From the NCBI GenBank assembly GCA_037044905.1, contig JBAOKB010000058.1, positions 248,001-312,000 of the forward strand: a stretch of DNA of 64,000 nt, in the 5' to 3' direction. Of this stretch, positions 30,546-39,900 are shown piece by piece. Below the pieces are notes generated by a model. The model did no database searches and had not been told where the DNA came from. It saw nothing but the letters and a program-made list of their open reading frames with translations. Each line of letters opens with the position of its first letter. Position 1 is the stretch's first letter. A program made the position numbers and the translations under genes. The DNA is from Hortaea werneckii. Its lineage: Eukaryota; Ascomycota; Dothideomycetes; Mycosphaerellales; Teratosphaeriaceae.

Positions 30546-33500
30546 TCATCTATGCGCCTCAATCTTCTCAATCATATCACCGCCCAGCCTTGCGACCTCT
30601 GCCAGGATAGCATCCTTGTTGATATGCGCCTGCACATCTTCTGCCTTTGGTTCCTTGGCAGGAATAGTAGAGTATGCCAAGTTTACTTTCCAGCTTCTAG
30701 GAGCGGTCTGGGGACTCCAAAGTCCAGCGATCACGGGCCTCTCAATACCGCCGGAGAAGAACAAAACGGCGGAACAATATAGGTTTTGGAGGTCGTTGAG
30801 GAAGGAGGTGACGGGCTCGAAACCAACCATAGATGGATCGTCCAATGACGCCAGCTCCAGGTTCTTGAATGCGGCATTACCATTCAGGCTACGGCGCTTC
30901 TTGCCTCCTGCCGCAGAAGCGCTTAGATGCACAACGAAGTCGTAATCGCTCAATGGGCTTGCGAAGAGGTTCGCAGCTTCCAAATCCACAGTCTTCTCTT
31001 CGATCTCGGCACTCGCTGCCTTTGCCAAAGCTGTCATCCGTGCCGCAATGACTTTGCTGGGACTGCTGTCGGTATACGTGGTGCCGTCAGTGTCGGCATT
31101 CGAAGCCGCAAAGAGTACGATGCGGTTCATACTTGGGTCAAGCTTTCTCCAAGCGTCAAAATGCGTCTTGATTGCCCGCACATCTGGCTGCTTCAACTCG
31201 GCGCTGCCGCTCAAATCCACAATGAGGGGCTCCGCCCGCCAGTCCCACCGCGAAAGCCAGTGCAAGGTACGCAAGAATCCGCTCTGCACACTGGAAGGCA
31301 CCTGCCAAGGCCAAGGCTGAACGAAGTTGCGAATCGCGATGAGCTCGATCACTTCTTCGGCGATATGATTTGCCAATAGATGCGAAGCAAACCATTTCTT
31401 CGTGAGCCTAATGGTTCCGCTCAGAGCTGGGTATCGGCTGCAGAGGCGCGCAACAGACTGAGTGTGTGCAGGCGTCTTGAGGTAAAGTCGTTTGTAGGCA
31501 GCAAGTCCGACGGCGGCATTTTCCTTCACAGACGGTGCAAGCGACTTGTCTTTCAGCTGGCGTTCAAGCAATGTCTGCTCACGGTCGTGATGAACACGCA
31601 TCCTAAAGGCAGCACCAGAATCGTAAATGATCTCCAAAAAGCCTTGGTTAAGAGAGTCATGGTCCTGGTTCTCAAGCCCAATGCGTGTGGTAACGCCATC
31701 GACGGCTTCTTGCATCTTCTCGCAGATGTTCAATAGGAAAGCGATTTTCGTGCGTTGAATCGCGACTAGATCGTCCGGCCAGCGCGCAGATCCTTCGAAC
31801 TGTATCGTAACCTCTGCCGGGAGTGGTCGAGGTCGTCCAGGGACGTTTACCGGAGGCTGTATAGAAGAGTAACGCAACTGCGCGTCAGCGGGCATTATCT
31901 GGCGGATAGACAATGGAAGATCTTCCAGACCCCTAATGTCGACCTCCAGCTGCTTGAACGCTTCCATAAGCGGCTTGAAAAGGACAATACTGGGTCCGTG
32001 GCGCAGCATTCGCGAAAAGCCATCATCCGTAAAATTTGCGGATGCATCAGCCATTTCGCTGACATGACGCTTCAATAAGAAGCGCACAATTTGTTCCAGG
32101 ACAGGTTGGCCCGCTTCACTGGGTGCCCAGATCAAGCTCTCCTGAATGCTGCCATCTTTGAAACGCCGCAGCTCCGCTTTCTCGCCCCAGAACTTGCGGA
32201 AAGACGATGCCTCTGCCTTGTTCTCTGCTGAGGGACCATGATCCACGGTTCGGTGGACCGTGTCAGGATTGACATTGAAAGCGGCTTGCATGGATCCTTT
32301 CCCGGAAGATTCAGGTTTTGCGGCGCCCAATTGCCAGGAGCCATTCCCAGATGGCCGTATCGTGACCTGGCTGACTCGATCACCAAGACCTCTTCTAAGC
32401 ACTTCGTACAGTTTGCTTGCATCCTTCACAGCGCCTGCCGGAAGCTCTACCGCACAGTCATATCGCAGTAGCGGATTGTCTAAGCGGAGAATGAAGGTAG
32501 CATCAAAGCCTTCATAGAGTTGATCACCGAGCATTGCAAGGGTTGTGCGAGCCTCTCGCCTCAGCTGCAAGTAAGCCCAAGGTTGCATCTTGTAAAGTAC
32601 GTTATGGCTCCTGGGTCCGTCCCACACCATTGGCAATCCCGAAGCAGCAGCTCTCACATCACCACTAGCATGGCCAATTACAACTGCCTGTTTGCTCATG
32701 TCTTTCATGGCAAGCACCTGCAAAGTAGCTTTGAAAAGCTGATAACTGCTGTAGCCTTCACTCAGTACAGGCTTGCCATTTGGGCCACCGCCTTGTAGCA
32801 GCAACGCCATAAGTGTATGCCATTCGAAATTGCCAAATCCGCCAGCGGACTTGTTAGAGGTAAATCCTCTTTGTCGGAGCCAAGTACTCCCCAGCAGGCA
32901 TGCATCGCGGAATGCTGAGCAGCTATTAGCCGCCCCATGGACGAGCTTCAGATACTGCGTCGTAAGCATGTCTGCGCGGAGAGAAGAGTTGTAAAACGGC
33001 GTTGGGCCAGACTTCGCATCTTCGGCTTGTCTCACGCAGTTGCGAGTCGGTAGCAGTTTCTCGGCAGGAAATGTATCAGTGCCAATGCAAGGGAGTATAT
33101 TAATGCGCCATTTTGGTGCAGGCTTGACTTCACCGCTCTTGCCAGAACCTTCCTTTGGGCTAACGACAAGCACCGGTTTCAGCTGGTCATCCCGGAAATC
33201 TTCGAAGCAAATGTCATAGTCCGCACCATGCGCTTGCTTGACTTGTGCAGCAATGAACGCTAGGTAGTAGGACCGCTTGTAAAAGTAACGATGATTCAGA
33301 TAGTCCTTGTCCTGGAAGAGTGATTGCGGAATCGTTACTGTCATGTCCACTTCTAATAGATCTTTGGTCCTACTGGAAGTTTTCATCGCGAAGCTGCCAA
33401 TTACGTTTATGTGAGCAGGCTTTGCGTACTCCAACTTGTACTTGGCATCCTTCGCTGGTCGTGGCTCCGGGAAAGGCACCGCAACCTTACTGGACATTAG

Positions 33501-34040
33501 CAGTTCGCGCTCTGCCTCGTTTATTCCCCGCGCAGGCCGTGGAGAGGTCTTTTCGATGGTGGCTTTGAGAGCATGCAAAGCTTGTTCAGCTGATTCGTCG
33601 CGCTTTGCCCTTCGCGGCTTGATCTGCTCAAGCAGCTCATCCACCTGCAACTTGAACATATTGCTTTTGAAAGTCCCTGCCGTGTAGATACCATCGCTTG
33701 ATTGCAAAGCCGATTTTGCCGTGTCGCTTTGTTTCTTCACACCCTTGCGCTCAGGCCTTGCAGCTGGTCGCGCTTCATCCTCGTCTTCTCCGTCTTCATC
33801 TGATACTTCTTCAAGCTCACTGTCTCCACCGGTTCCCTGACCATTCACTTCCATCTCTTCTCGGTCCTCGTCGTCTTCGCCATCTTCGCTGAATGAGGCA
33901 AAAGAGGCTTGGTCATCCTCTTCTGAAGATTCGTGCTCCAACTTTCTTCTCTTGCTCGCATGGACCGCCATCTTGTACCAACGAAGACCGCTGCGTAAAA
34001 CAACGTCTGTACAGAGTTGGCTGCGCACACTTGCGCTCAT
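30546..34040 (-). CDS. UTP22: U3 snoRNP component Utp22 (Nrap family)
   Basis: A single exon of 1164 residues from ATG 34040, or 1141 from the second in-frame ATG at 33971. The latter opens AVHASKRRKLEHES, a nuclear-signal start usual for this family, and is my preferred choice. An acidic Ser/Asp/Glu region (about 15-75) precedes the Nrap domains, a tandem pair of nucleotidyltransferase-like and helical modules. Visible blocks include HINVIGSFAMKTSSRTKDLLEVDMTVTIP, GFGNFEWHTLMALLLQGGG and LTKKWFASHLL. Utp22 with Rrp7 joins the small-subunit processome in 18S rRNA maturation; its polymerase-like fold is catalytically inert. The gene is head to head with STR2, about 254 bp between outer ATGs. 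Confidence 0.88.
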   Translation of the reverse strand: MSASVRSQLCTDVVLRSGLRWYKMAVHASKRRKLEHESSEEDDQASFASFSEDGEDDEDREEMEVNGQGTGGDSELEEVSDEDGEDEDEARPAARPERKGVKKQSDTAKSALQSSDGIYTAGTFKSNMFKLQVDELLEQIKPRRAKRDESAEQALHALKATIEKTSPRPARGINEAERELLMSSKVAVPFPEPRPAKDAKYKLEYAKPAHINVIGSFAMKTSSRTKDLLEVDMTVTIPQSLFQDKDYLNHRYFYKRSYYLAFIAAQVKQAHGADYDICFEDFRDDQLKPVLVVSPKEGSGKSGEVKPAPKWRINILPCIGTDTFPAEKLLPTRNCVRQAEDAKSGPTPFYNSSLRADMLTTQYLKLVHGAANSCSAFRDACLLGSTWLRQRGFTSNKSAGGFGNFEWHTLMALLLQGGGPNGKPVLSEGYSSYQLFKATLQVLAMKDMSKQAVVIGHASGDVRAAASGLPMVWDGPRSHNVLYKMQPWAYLQLRREARTTLAMLGDQLYEGFDATFILRLDNPLLRYDCAVELPAGAVKDASKLYEVLRRGLGDRVSQVTIRPSGNGSWQLGAAKPESSGKGSMQAAFNVNPDTVHRTVDHGPSAENKAEASSFRKFWGEKAELRRFKDGSIQESLIWAPSEAGQPVLEQIVRFLLKRHVSEMADASANFTDDGFSRMLRHGPSIVLFKPLMEAFKQLEVDIRGLEDLPLSIRQIMPADAQLRYSSIQPPVNVPGRPRPLPAEVTIQFEGSARWPDDLVAIQRTKIAFLLNICEKMQEAVDGVTTRIGLENQDHDSLNQGFLEIIYDSGAAFRMRVHHDREQTLLERQLKDKSLAPSVKENAAVGLAAYKRLYLKTPAHTQSVARLCSRYPALSGTIRLTKKWFASHLLANHIAEEVIELIAIRNFVQPWPWQVPSSVQSGFLRTLHWLSRWDWRAEPLIVDLSGSAELKQPDVRAIKTHFDAWRKLDPSMNRIVLFAASNADTDGTTYTDSSPSKVIAARMTALAKAASAEIEEKTVDLEAANLFASPLSDYDFVVHLSASAAGGKKRRSLNGNAAFKNLELASLDDPSMVGFEPVTSFLNDLQNLYCSAVLFFSGGIERPVIAGLWSPQTAPRSWKVNLAYSTIPAKEPKAEDVQAHINKDAILAEVARLGGDMIEKIEAHR

Positions 34041-34293
34041 CTCGAACTTTTTGCGCCGCTAGTTGAGTTAAGCTCGGCGGGCCGACGCGCTTCGCAGGGA
34101 ATTTATCGATAGAGAAACCGCGGGATGACTCCACCTCTGCGAGATCGCAGGCAGTTTTCTTCCCAATTAACATCATAGAAAAGGGGACCCTCAATCACAA
34201 ACCTTTGCCTGAAATTCAACAGGCATCTCGCGCTTTTGCCGCGCAGCGTAGTTCTGTTGGACTGTCCACTCACCAGAGTTTTATTTCGCCACA

Positions 34294-36138
34294 ATGCCGG
34301 GCCTTCCTACTGTTCTGCCGTGGAACCAAACGCTCGGGGAAACCATACCACCTGACACGCCGCATGCCGTGAGCGTCTCACTACCAACATGGAAGGCGAA
34401 TGTTGGATACGAAGAAGGCGAGCAATGGGTCGTTGATAAGATGCAAACTGGCTACCCGCGCTTCTTCATTCACAAGTCAATTCAAAAACTCGCCCAGGCT
34501 ATAGTCACTCAGCATGGCAATGCGGAGACTGAGAATGCCATGTTAGTCGCCAGTAAAAGCTGCGGTACCCGCTGCCGGAACTTCCTGATCAAGCAGAATC
34601 CATCAGTCGACCCATCGACCATCCGGATACTTGAGTTCGTCCCGCATCCTGACAGAACAACCGCTGCGGATATGACGCGTGTACGGCCTCGGTTGACTGC
34701 AGTGATCTATCCCAAGGACTTGTGGCCAACAGCCAAGGTCTTCTGGCAGCACACCGGAGAAGGCATTTCAAGTCGACAGGCTGAGTTTTGCCACCGCGCC
34801 TACGATGACGGTATCATGGCAGAACAGAGCGCTGTCGCTCATTCGAGTACGCCACGTTTGTCCAAGGGTCCCAAGCGGTATCAGAGGAACACATCGACGG
34901 ACCAGAGTCACGGCAACGGCGTCAATGGCCATACAAACGGCGATGCAGCAGCTGCAGAGACTGGCGTTCCGGACTCGGCACAATTCGTCGAAGAGCGTTT
35001 TGGTCGCAACCTATCCATAGCTTTTGCTGCGCAAGCCAAATTAGCTATCAGGAAGCGTATCGCTGGGTCGCTCACAAAGGACATGGAATTGCCGCAATCA
35101 TTGGACGAGCCGCATGACAGCGGAAATGAGCGGGGTCGAGACGTGCCTGGCTTCTCCTTTGAAGACGTCTACCTATACGGCATGGGAATGGGTGCTATCT
35201 TCAATGCACACCGATGCCTCATGCTTTCTCGAGGCGAAATGCCCAGCGTCATGTACGGCTTTCCGTATGTCGACACGCTAAAGGTGCTAGAGAAGTTCGG
35301 GCCTGGGGCGACCTTCTATGGCTTTGGTACGCAAGAAGAGCTCGATGACTTGGAACGCAGATGCGAGAACGGCGAGAAATATCTGTCGCTGTTCTGCGAG
35401 TTTCCGGGCAATCCTCTCCTGAAATCTCCCGACCTCAAAAGGATCCGAGCGATTGCCGACAAATACGACATTGCAGTAGTCGTAGATGAGACCATTGGCA
35501 ACTTCCTCAATATTCACGTGCTCCCGTACGCCGATGTAGTTGTCAGCAGCTTGACCAAGGTCTTCAGTGGGGACAGTAACGTCATGGGCGGCACCATGAT
35601 TCTGAACCCGCAGTCGAGATACTACGCTGGCTTGAAGAAGACCCTTGAGACGGAGTACGAAGACAACCAGTTCGAAGAAGATAGTATGTACCTTGAGCGC
35701 AACAGCCGGGACTTCGTCGACCGTATCCAGCGGATCAACCACAACGCCGGTGTCATTGCCGATGTCCTACGTGCGCACCCGTGTGTAAAGCAGGTCAACT
35801 ACCCGAAATATTCCGATACGAAACACCATTACGACACTTGCAAGCTTCCCGACGGCGGCTACGGTGGACTCCTTAGCGCGACCTTCCACAGCATGGAAGA
35901 TGCTCAGATCTTCTACGATCACCTCGACACACATAAGGGGCCTAGTCTAGGCACCAACTTCACTCTTAGCTCGCCATTCGTGATTCTCGCGCACTACAAT
36001 GAGCTGGACTGGGCGGCGCAATTCGGTTGCGAGGCTTCACTCATCCGGTTCAGTGTGGGTTTGGAGGATACGGACGCCCTGAAGAAGGTCTTTGAGTTTG
36101 CATTGGCTGCTATTCTCGAGAAGAACAGCCAGAAATAG
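34294..36138 (+). CDS. STR2: cystathionine gamma-synthase (Str2 type)
   Basis: A 614-residue intronless PLP enzyme. It transfers the O-acetylhomoserine side chain to cysteine, making cystathionine in the transsulfuration route. The Cys/Met-metabolism fold is seen from about residue 225 onward: FEDVYLYGMGMGAIFNAHR, SLFCEFPGNPLLKSPDLKRIRAIADKYDIAVVVDETIGNF, and the PLP lysine K422 in SSLTKVFSGDSNVMGG. The last blocks are TFHSMEDAQIFYDHL and SLIRFSVGLEDTDALKKVF. The N-terminal 200 residues follow the long fungal Str2 form, with a low-complexity insert rich in Asn/Gly/His (about 200-225, KSHGNGVNGHTNGDAAAAE style). The size and N-terminal domain separate it from the shorter CYS3 gamma-lyase. Confidence 0.88.
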   Translation: MPGLPTVLPWNQTLGETIPPDTPHAVSVSLPTWKANVGYEEGEQWVVDKMQTGYPRFFIHKSIQKLAQAIVTQHGNAETENAMLVASKSCGTRCRNFLIKQNPSVDPSTIRILEFVPHPDRTTAADMTRVRPRLTAVIYPKDLWPTAKVFWQHTGEGISSRQAEFCHRAYDDGIMAEQSAVAHSSTPRLSKGPKRYQRNTSTDQSHGNGVNGHTNGDAAAAETGVPDSAQFVEERFGRNLSIAFAAQAKLAIRKRIAGSLTKDMELPQSLDEPHDSGNERGRDVPGFSFEDVYLYGMGMGAIFNAHRCLMLSRGEMPSVMYGFPYVDTLKVLEKFGPGATFYGFGTQEELDDLERRCENGEKYLSLFCEFPGNPLLKSPDLKRIRAIADKYDIAVVVDETIGNFLNIHVLPYADVVVSSLTKVFSGDSNVMGGTMILNPQSRYYAGLKKTLETEYEDNQFEEDSMYLERNSRDFVDRIQRINHNAGVIADVLRAHPCVKQVNYPKYSDTKHHYDTCKLPDGGYGGLLSATFHSMEDAQIFYDHLDTHKGPSLGTNFTLSSPFVILAHYNELDWAAQFGCEASLIRFSVGLEDTDALKKVFEFALAAILEKNSQK

Positions 36139-36966
36139 AGGCCTTGCGTAAATAGCTACGAGATAAAGGCTCCGGGAAGCATTTCAGCACCCGTTGGAGA
36201 CATTGTGACCACAGTATCTGCAGTTCCAGAGCGAATGTCTCCTCCAACACCTAAGGGTCCAGCCCTCGTTGGCCAGTATATTAGTGATAGACCCATGTAC
36301 CCTGTGCCTCGCTCTTCGAAGGTGTTATTGATAGGGCGTGCAGGGGCGATTGCATGGTCTTTTGGTATCTCAATCATGGGGTTTCTTGGTCGGCAGTGAT
36401 CCTTGCACTTTCCAATGGGATGCCATTTCGTGTCTATGTGTTGCGGATGAATCACTGCATGTTCGGACAATTTGAGCACTCAAATTTTCAACTGGGGACA
36501 TTTTAATCGCAGATCCTGATGAATCCAAGCAAAGCATCAACCTGTCTCGCAATTCTCATTAGCTTTTCATATTTCCGATATTGACGAAAGATTTGACAAA
36601 TGTTCAAACACAAAATTATCTCGATGGACGAACAGGACCACAATGAGATGGAATCCACTCTGAGCCACATGGATGTGTGTTGATAACCCTAAGCAACCCT
36701 ACCCGCCTAAATTCCTCAATACCGAATTTCGACGGGAAGAGAAACACAGCTAGCTCAGTTGCGAATCGCAAAAAGCACTCAGGAGATTTGAGAGCCTATA
36801 AGACCATATAAGAGAGTGAAGGCAATCAGCATACCTACGAACGATACATACACAGCGAATCACAATTTCCAGCTGTTGGACAATTCTAATTGTACGATGC
36901 TTTCTAGCACTACCTTCACCAAAACCATCGCTAAGCATTCAGACATCTATGCGTTGATCGACCATT
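36139..36966. other. convergent spacer STR2 / APC1 with weak minus-strand frame
   Basis: An 830-bp spacer. A minus-strand frame from ATG 36377 to the stop at 36156 (73 residues, ending AEMLPGAFIS) has fairly protein-like content with GLSLIYWP and GDIRSGTADTVVT, but it has no upstream exon or family I recognise. It could be a remnant, so it is not called as a gene. The rest is A+T-richer, as expected of 3' UTRs. Confidence 0.35.
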
Positions 36967-39900
36967 TCAGCCATTGCCGCCGCCAATCTCCCTCGCTCTT
37001 GCGTCGACACGAGCCCGCAGCGCTGGGATAAGCTCATCTCCTAACCACCTAAAGGTCCCACCACCCTCATCTTTCACCTTCTCTGCCCATGCAAACAGTA
37101 GACGTAGATTCCAGAGCGTGTCCTTGTCCATCGTCCCAGCCGCCTTTTGCAGTGTCAGCCTATCATCGATGACCGTCCCTCGCCCGTCAACCAGCATCGA
37201 ACTGTGTACATCGGGCGGCAAAACGAGCTCAATGTCTGACTTCTTCGGCCTGCCAAGACCCGGGAGTTCGAAGATAGCCGCAACGGCGCTGGTGATGTGA
37301 TCAGATACACGAGCGTCGTTGAGAGCGGCCATGGTCGCGCTGAAGGCAGAGTTGTGTGCTTCCGAAGCATGGCAGCGACGGACATGAATGACCTGGCTTC
37401 TACGGAAACCATCCAGGTGACTGGGGTTGTTGACAAAGTCGAGCGTGACCTTCCAATATGCGGGATCATTGGTTTCGATAGTCTGGATGGTTTCAAGGTC
37501 TGGGAGCAAGCATGGTGCCTTGAATGCTCTGGTCGATCCGTCCTTAGCAGTTAGCAAGATGGACATCGGAACCGGACGATGAGTATCGACGTCTTCTGCC
37601 ACAAGGCACCTGGCTTCTGCGGCGAAAACCCACAAGTGACGGAACGCTTGCAGGTGCACTCGATTGTCGTGGACGTCCATAGGGAAGAGTGGATAGAATG
37701 CACACATGAGAGACGCAATGGCGAAGTCAGATGTGCTGAGAGTGTACGTGCCACCCCCCATGAACAAGACGCCAACTGCCATATGCGTCGCAAGATGCGA
37801 TCCATAAGGCGTCTCGGAGTCGGTACGCCCATGTAGGCGGCGGAGACGACGAAAGGTAACAAGGTCGCCAGTCCCCGCCATGACCATTGCAGCAGACAAA
37901 GCAAGCACATCGATGCACCGGCGGACAGTCGAGCGCGCAAGCTTGGCATCATAGAAATGGCTCTGGCCGCTGATCATATAGAATGTATCGAGCAGCTCGA
38001 CAATCTCGTCTCTGGCCTGCTCGTTTCCACTACCGGCATACTTGAGACCCAACGCCCAGGCCAGTCCTGTCGCAATGTTGTAGAAGGGCACATCAGAAGT
38101 GCTGAAAGGGTACTTCCCATGAGCCTCATGGATCTGCGATATCCTACCCATGTAGCACCTTGGGAGATTCTTTTGAATCCATCCAGTTTGGGAGTCATCT
38201 CTCACATCTGGCCCAGGTGACACCGTCTTAATCGAATTCCAATCGATTACGTGCCGCGCCATTGCGCGTAGCATAAGCATGTCAGGTCGTACATGATCAT
38301 ACTGTGCCTCTGTATCTGGTATGTCAATCTTTCGCGCAACGGCTTGATCACCAGACTTCATGTAGATCATAGCTATTGCCATGACTGCACCAGCGGTAGC
38401 TCTGTCAAACACGTGCACCGCGTGGACAGGGCGTGGACCCACTGCGACGGCAAGAAGTCGCTCTGGCAGGAACAAACCATGCAAGCCACTAAGGTGTTTT
38501 CCTTTACCCAGGTTGATAAAGCCAAGCGCAAAGCCAGCTGCTAGCCTGTATGACTCGTCTTTCAACGGGTCAGGCCCACTGTCGGGGTCTTCCACCTCCA
38601 TGAATTCGATTTCAGAGAGCATGATTTCGCTCATCCGCCTGTGTTGCGTGCTGTAGTACAGCAAACCGATGCCCATCAAGCCTGCGGTCTGTGTGATGTG
38701 TGAAACGTTGAGCTCAGCAGCACCAGCTGGTAGCATTCGAGTGATATGCACAGAGAGCATCCGAGTGATCAGGCCATCCATTGTTCCCAAATATGATGCT
38801 GAGAGGCCCAAAAGCAGACCAACCGAAGTCATAGTGTGCTTTGGGGTGAGGTATTTGAACGATAGCCACTTGGCGAGTGACCGAAGATGACCACCAAGAC
38901 CTAGCGCTAGCAAGAGTCCAGCGTGTCTATTTGTCAGATCGCTGGGCTTATTGAAAGCGATCCAAGAAGTGTCAATCCCTTTCGCATTATGTGAGATCCT
39001 CAAGCCAGCTGATACACCAGCGTGAAAGTACGCCCAGCCGAACTTTTCCTCGCTCATACCGCTCCGATCGATGGTCAGTACATGTGCCATTGGCTGCATT
39101 AAACAGACAGAGCTGAATCCAGAAATCGGGTACTTTTCCGTGAGCAGCGGTGTCTCACACTGGTAATGCACCATTCCATCTCCAGAAGGAAGAGACAACA
39201 TCCGCAAAGCCACGAAGTGCATCACTCGACGTTGTTGCTCAAAGTGATGTGCATCGGTCCAGTCGGGCTGTTTCGGGCATTCGCCAATCTGTGGCGTTGG
39301 CTGTTGGTAGCGCAAAACGTGCACCGCATCAACCAGCCTCCTGTCTTCGTTGAAAATGAGATTTGATATGGTGTTTCGGCTCGCCTCCCGGGTCTTGAGC
39401 GGATGGGAGGTGTGGTCGACGGCATGAGCTACCGTCTGCACGTCCCTTGGCGGGGGAAGATTGTCCAAGTGGCCGTGCCTGCTGCCCTGACGGTGGCCAA
39501 ATCTGCCGACCAGAAGATCCTCGCGACCGATCAAGTGTAGTAGACTGGGCGCCCAAGAAGTCGGAGGCTCTCTTTCACATCGGGCAATAGCCTCTCTGAA
39601 AGGAGCAGCCACGGCTGCCGGGAGAGTTTCAAGCATGTCGATGTCAACATTGTGTCTCTCCATGGACTCGACGACTGCTGTAGGATGGGCAGAAAGGTTA
39701 GCTGTATCTTGAAATACATGTGAGATGGCGCAAAGTCTAGGCGTAAGTCTTTCCCCATCCCTCGTGTAATGCCTGGAAAGATCGTTCGAGAGATCCAGGC
39801 TTGCAATGTCTGACAAGGATAGAAAACGCTGGCTCCATTGCTGAGAGAGGCCTAGCTCGAACCACTCGAACGCCGTCAATGGCTCTTTCATAAGTCGAAG

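Noticed and set aside
36156..36479. Minus-strand 107-codon frame after STR2
   Set aside because: It opens with GTG. The first ATG leaves only 73 codons, with no recognised family and no neighbouring exon.
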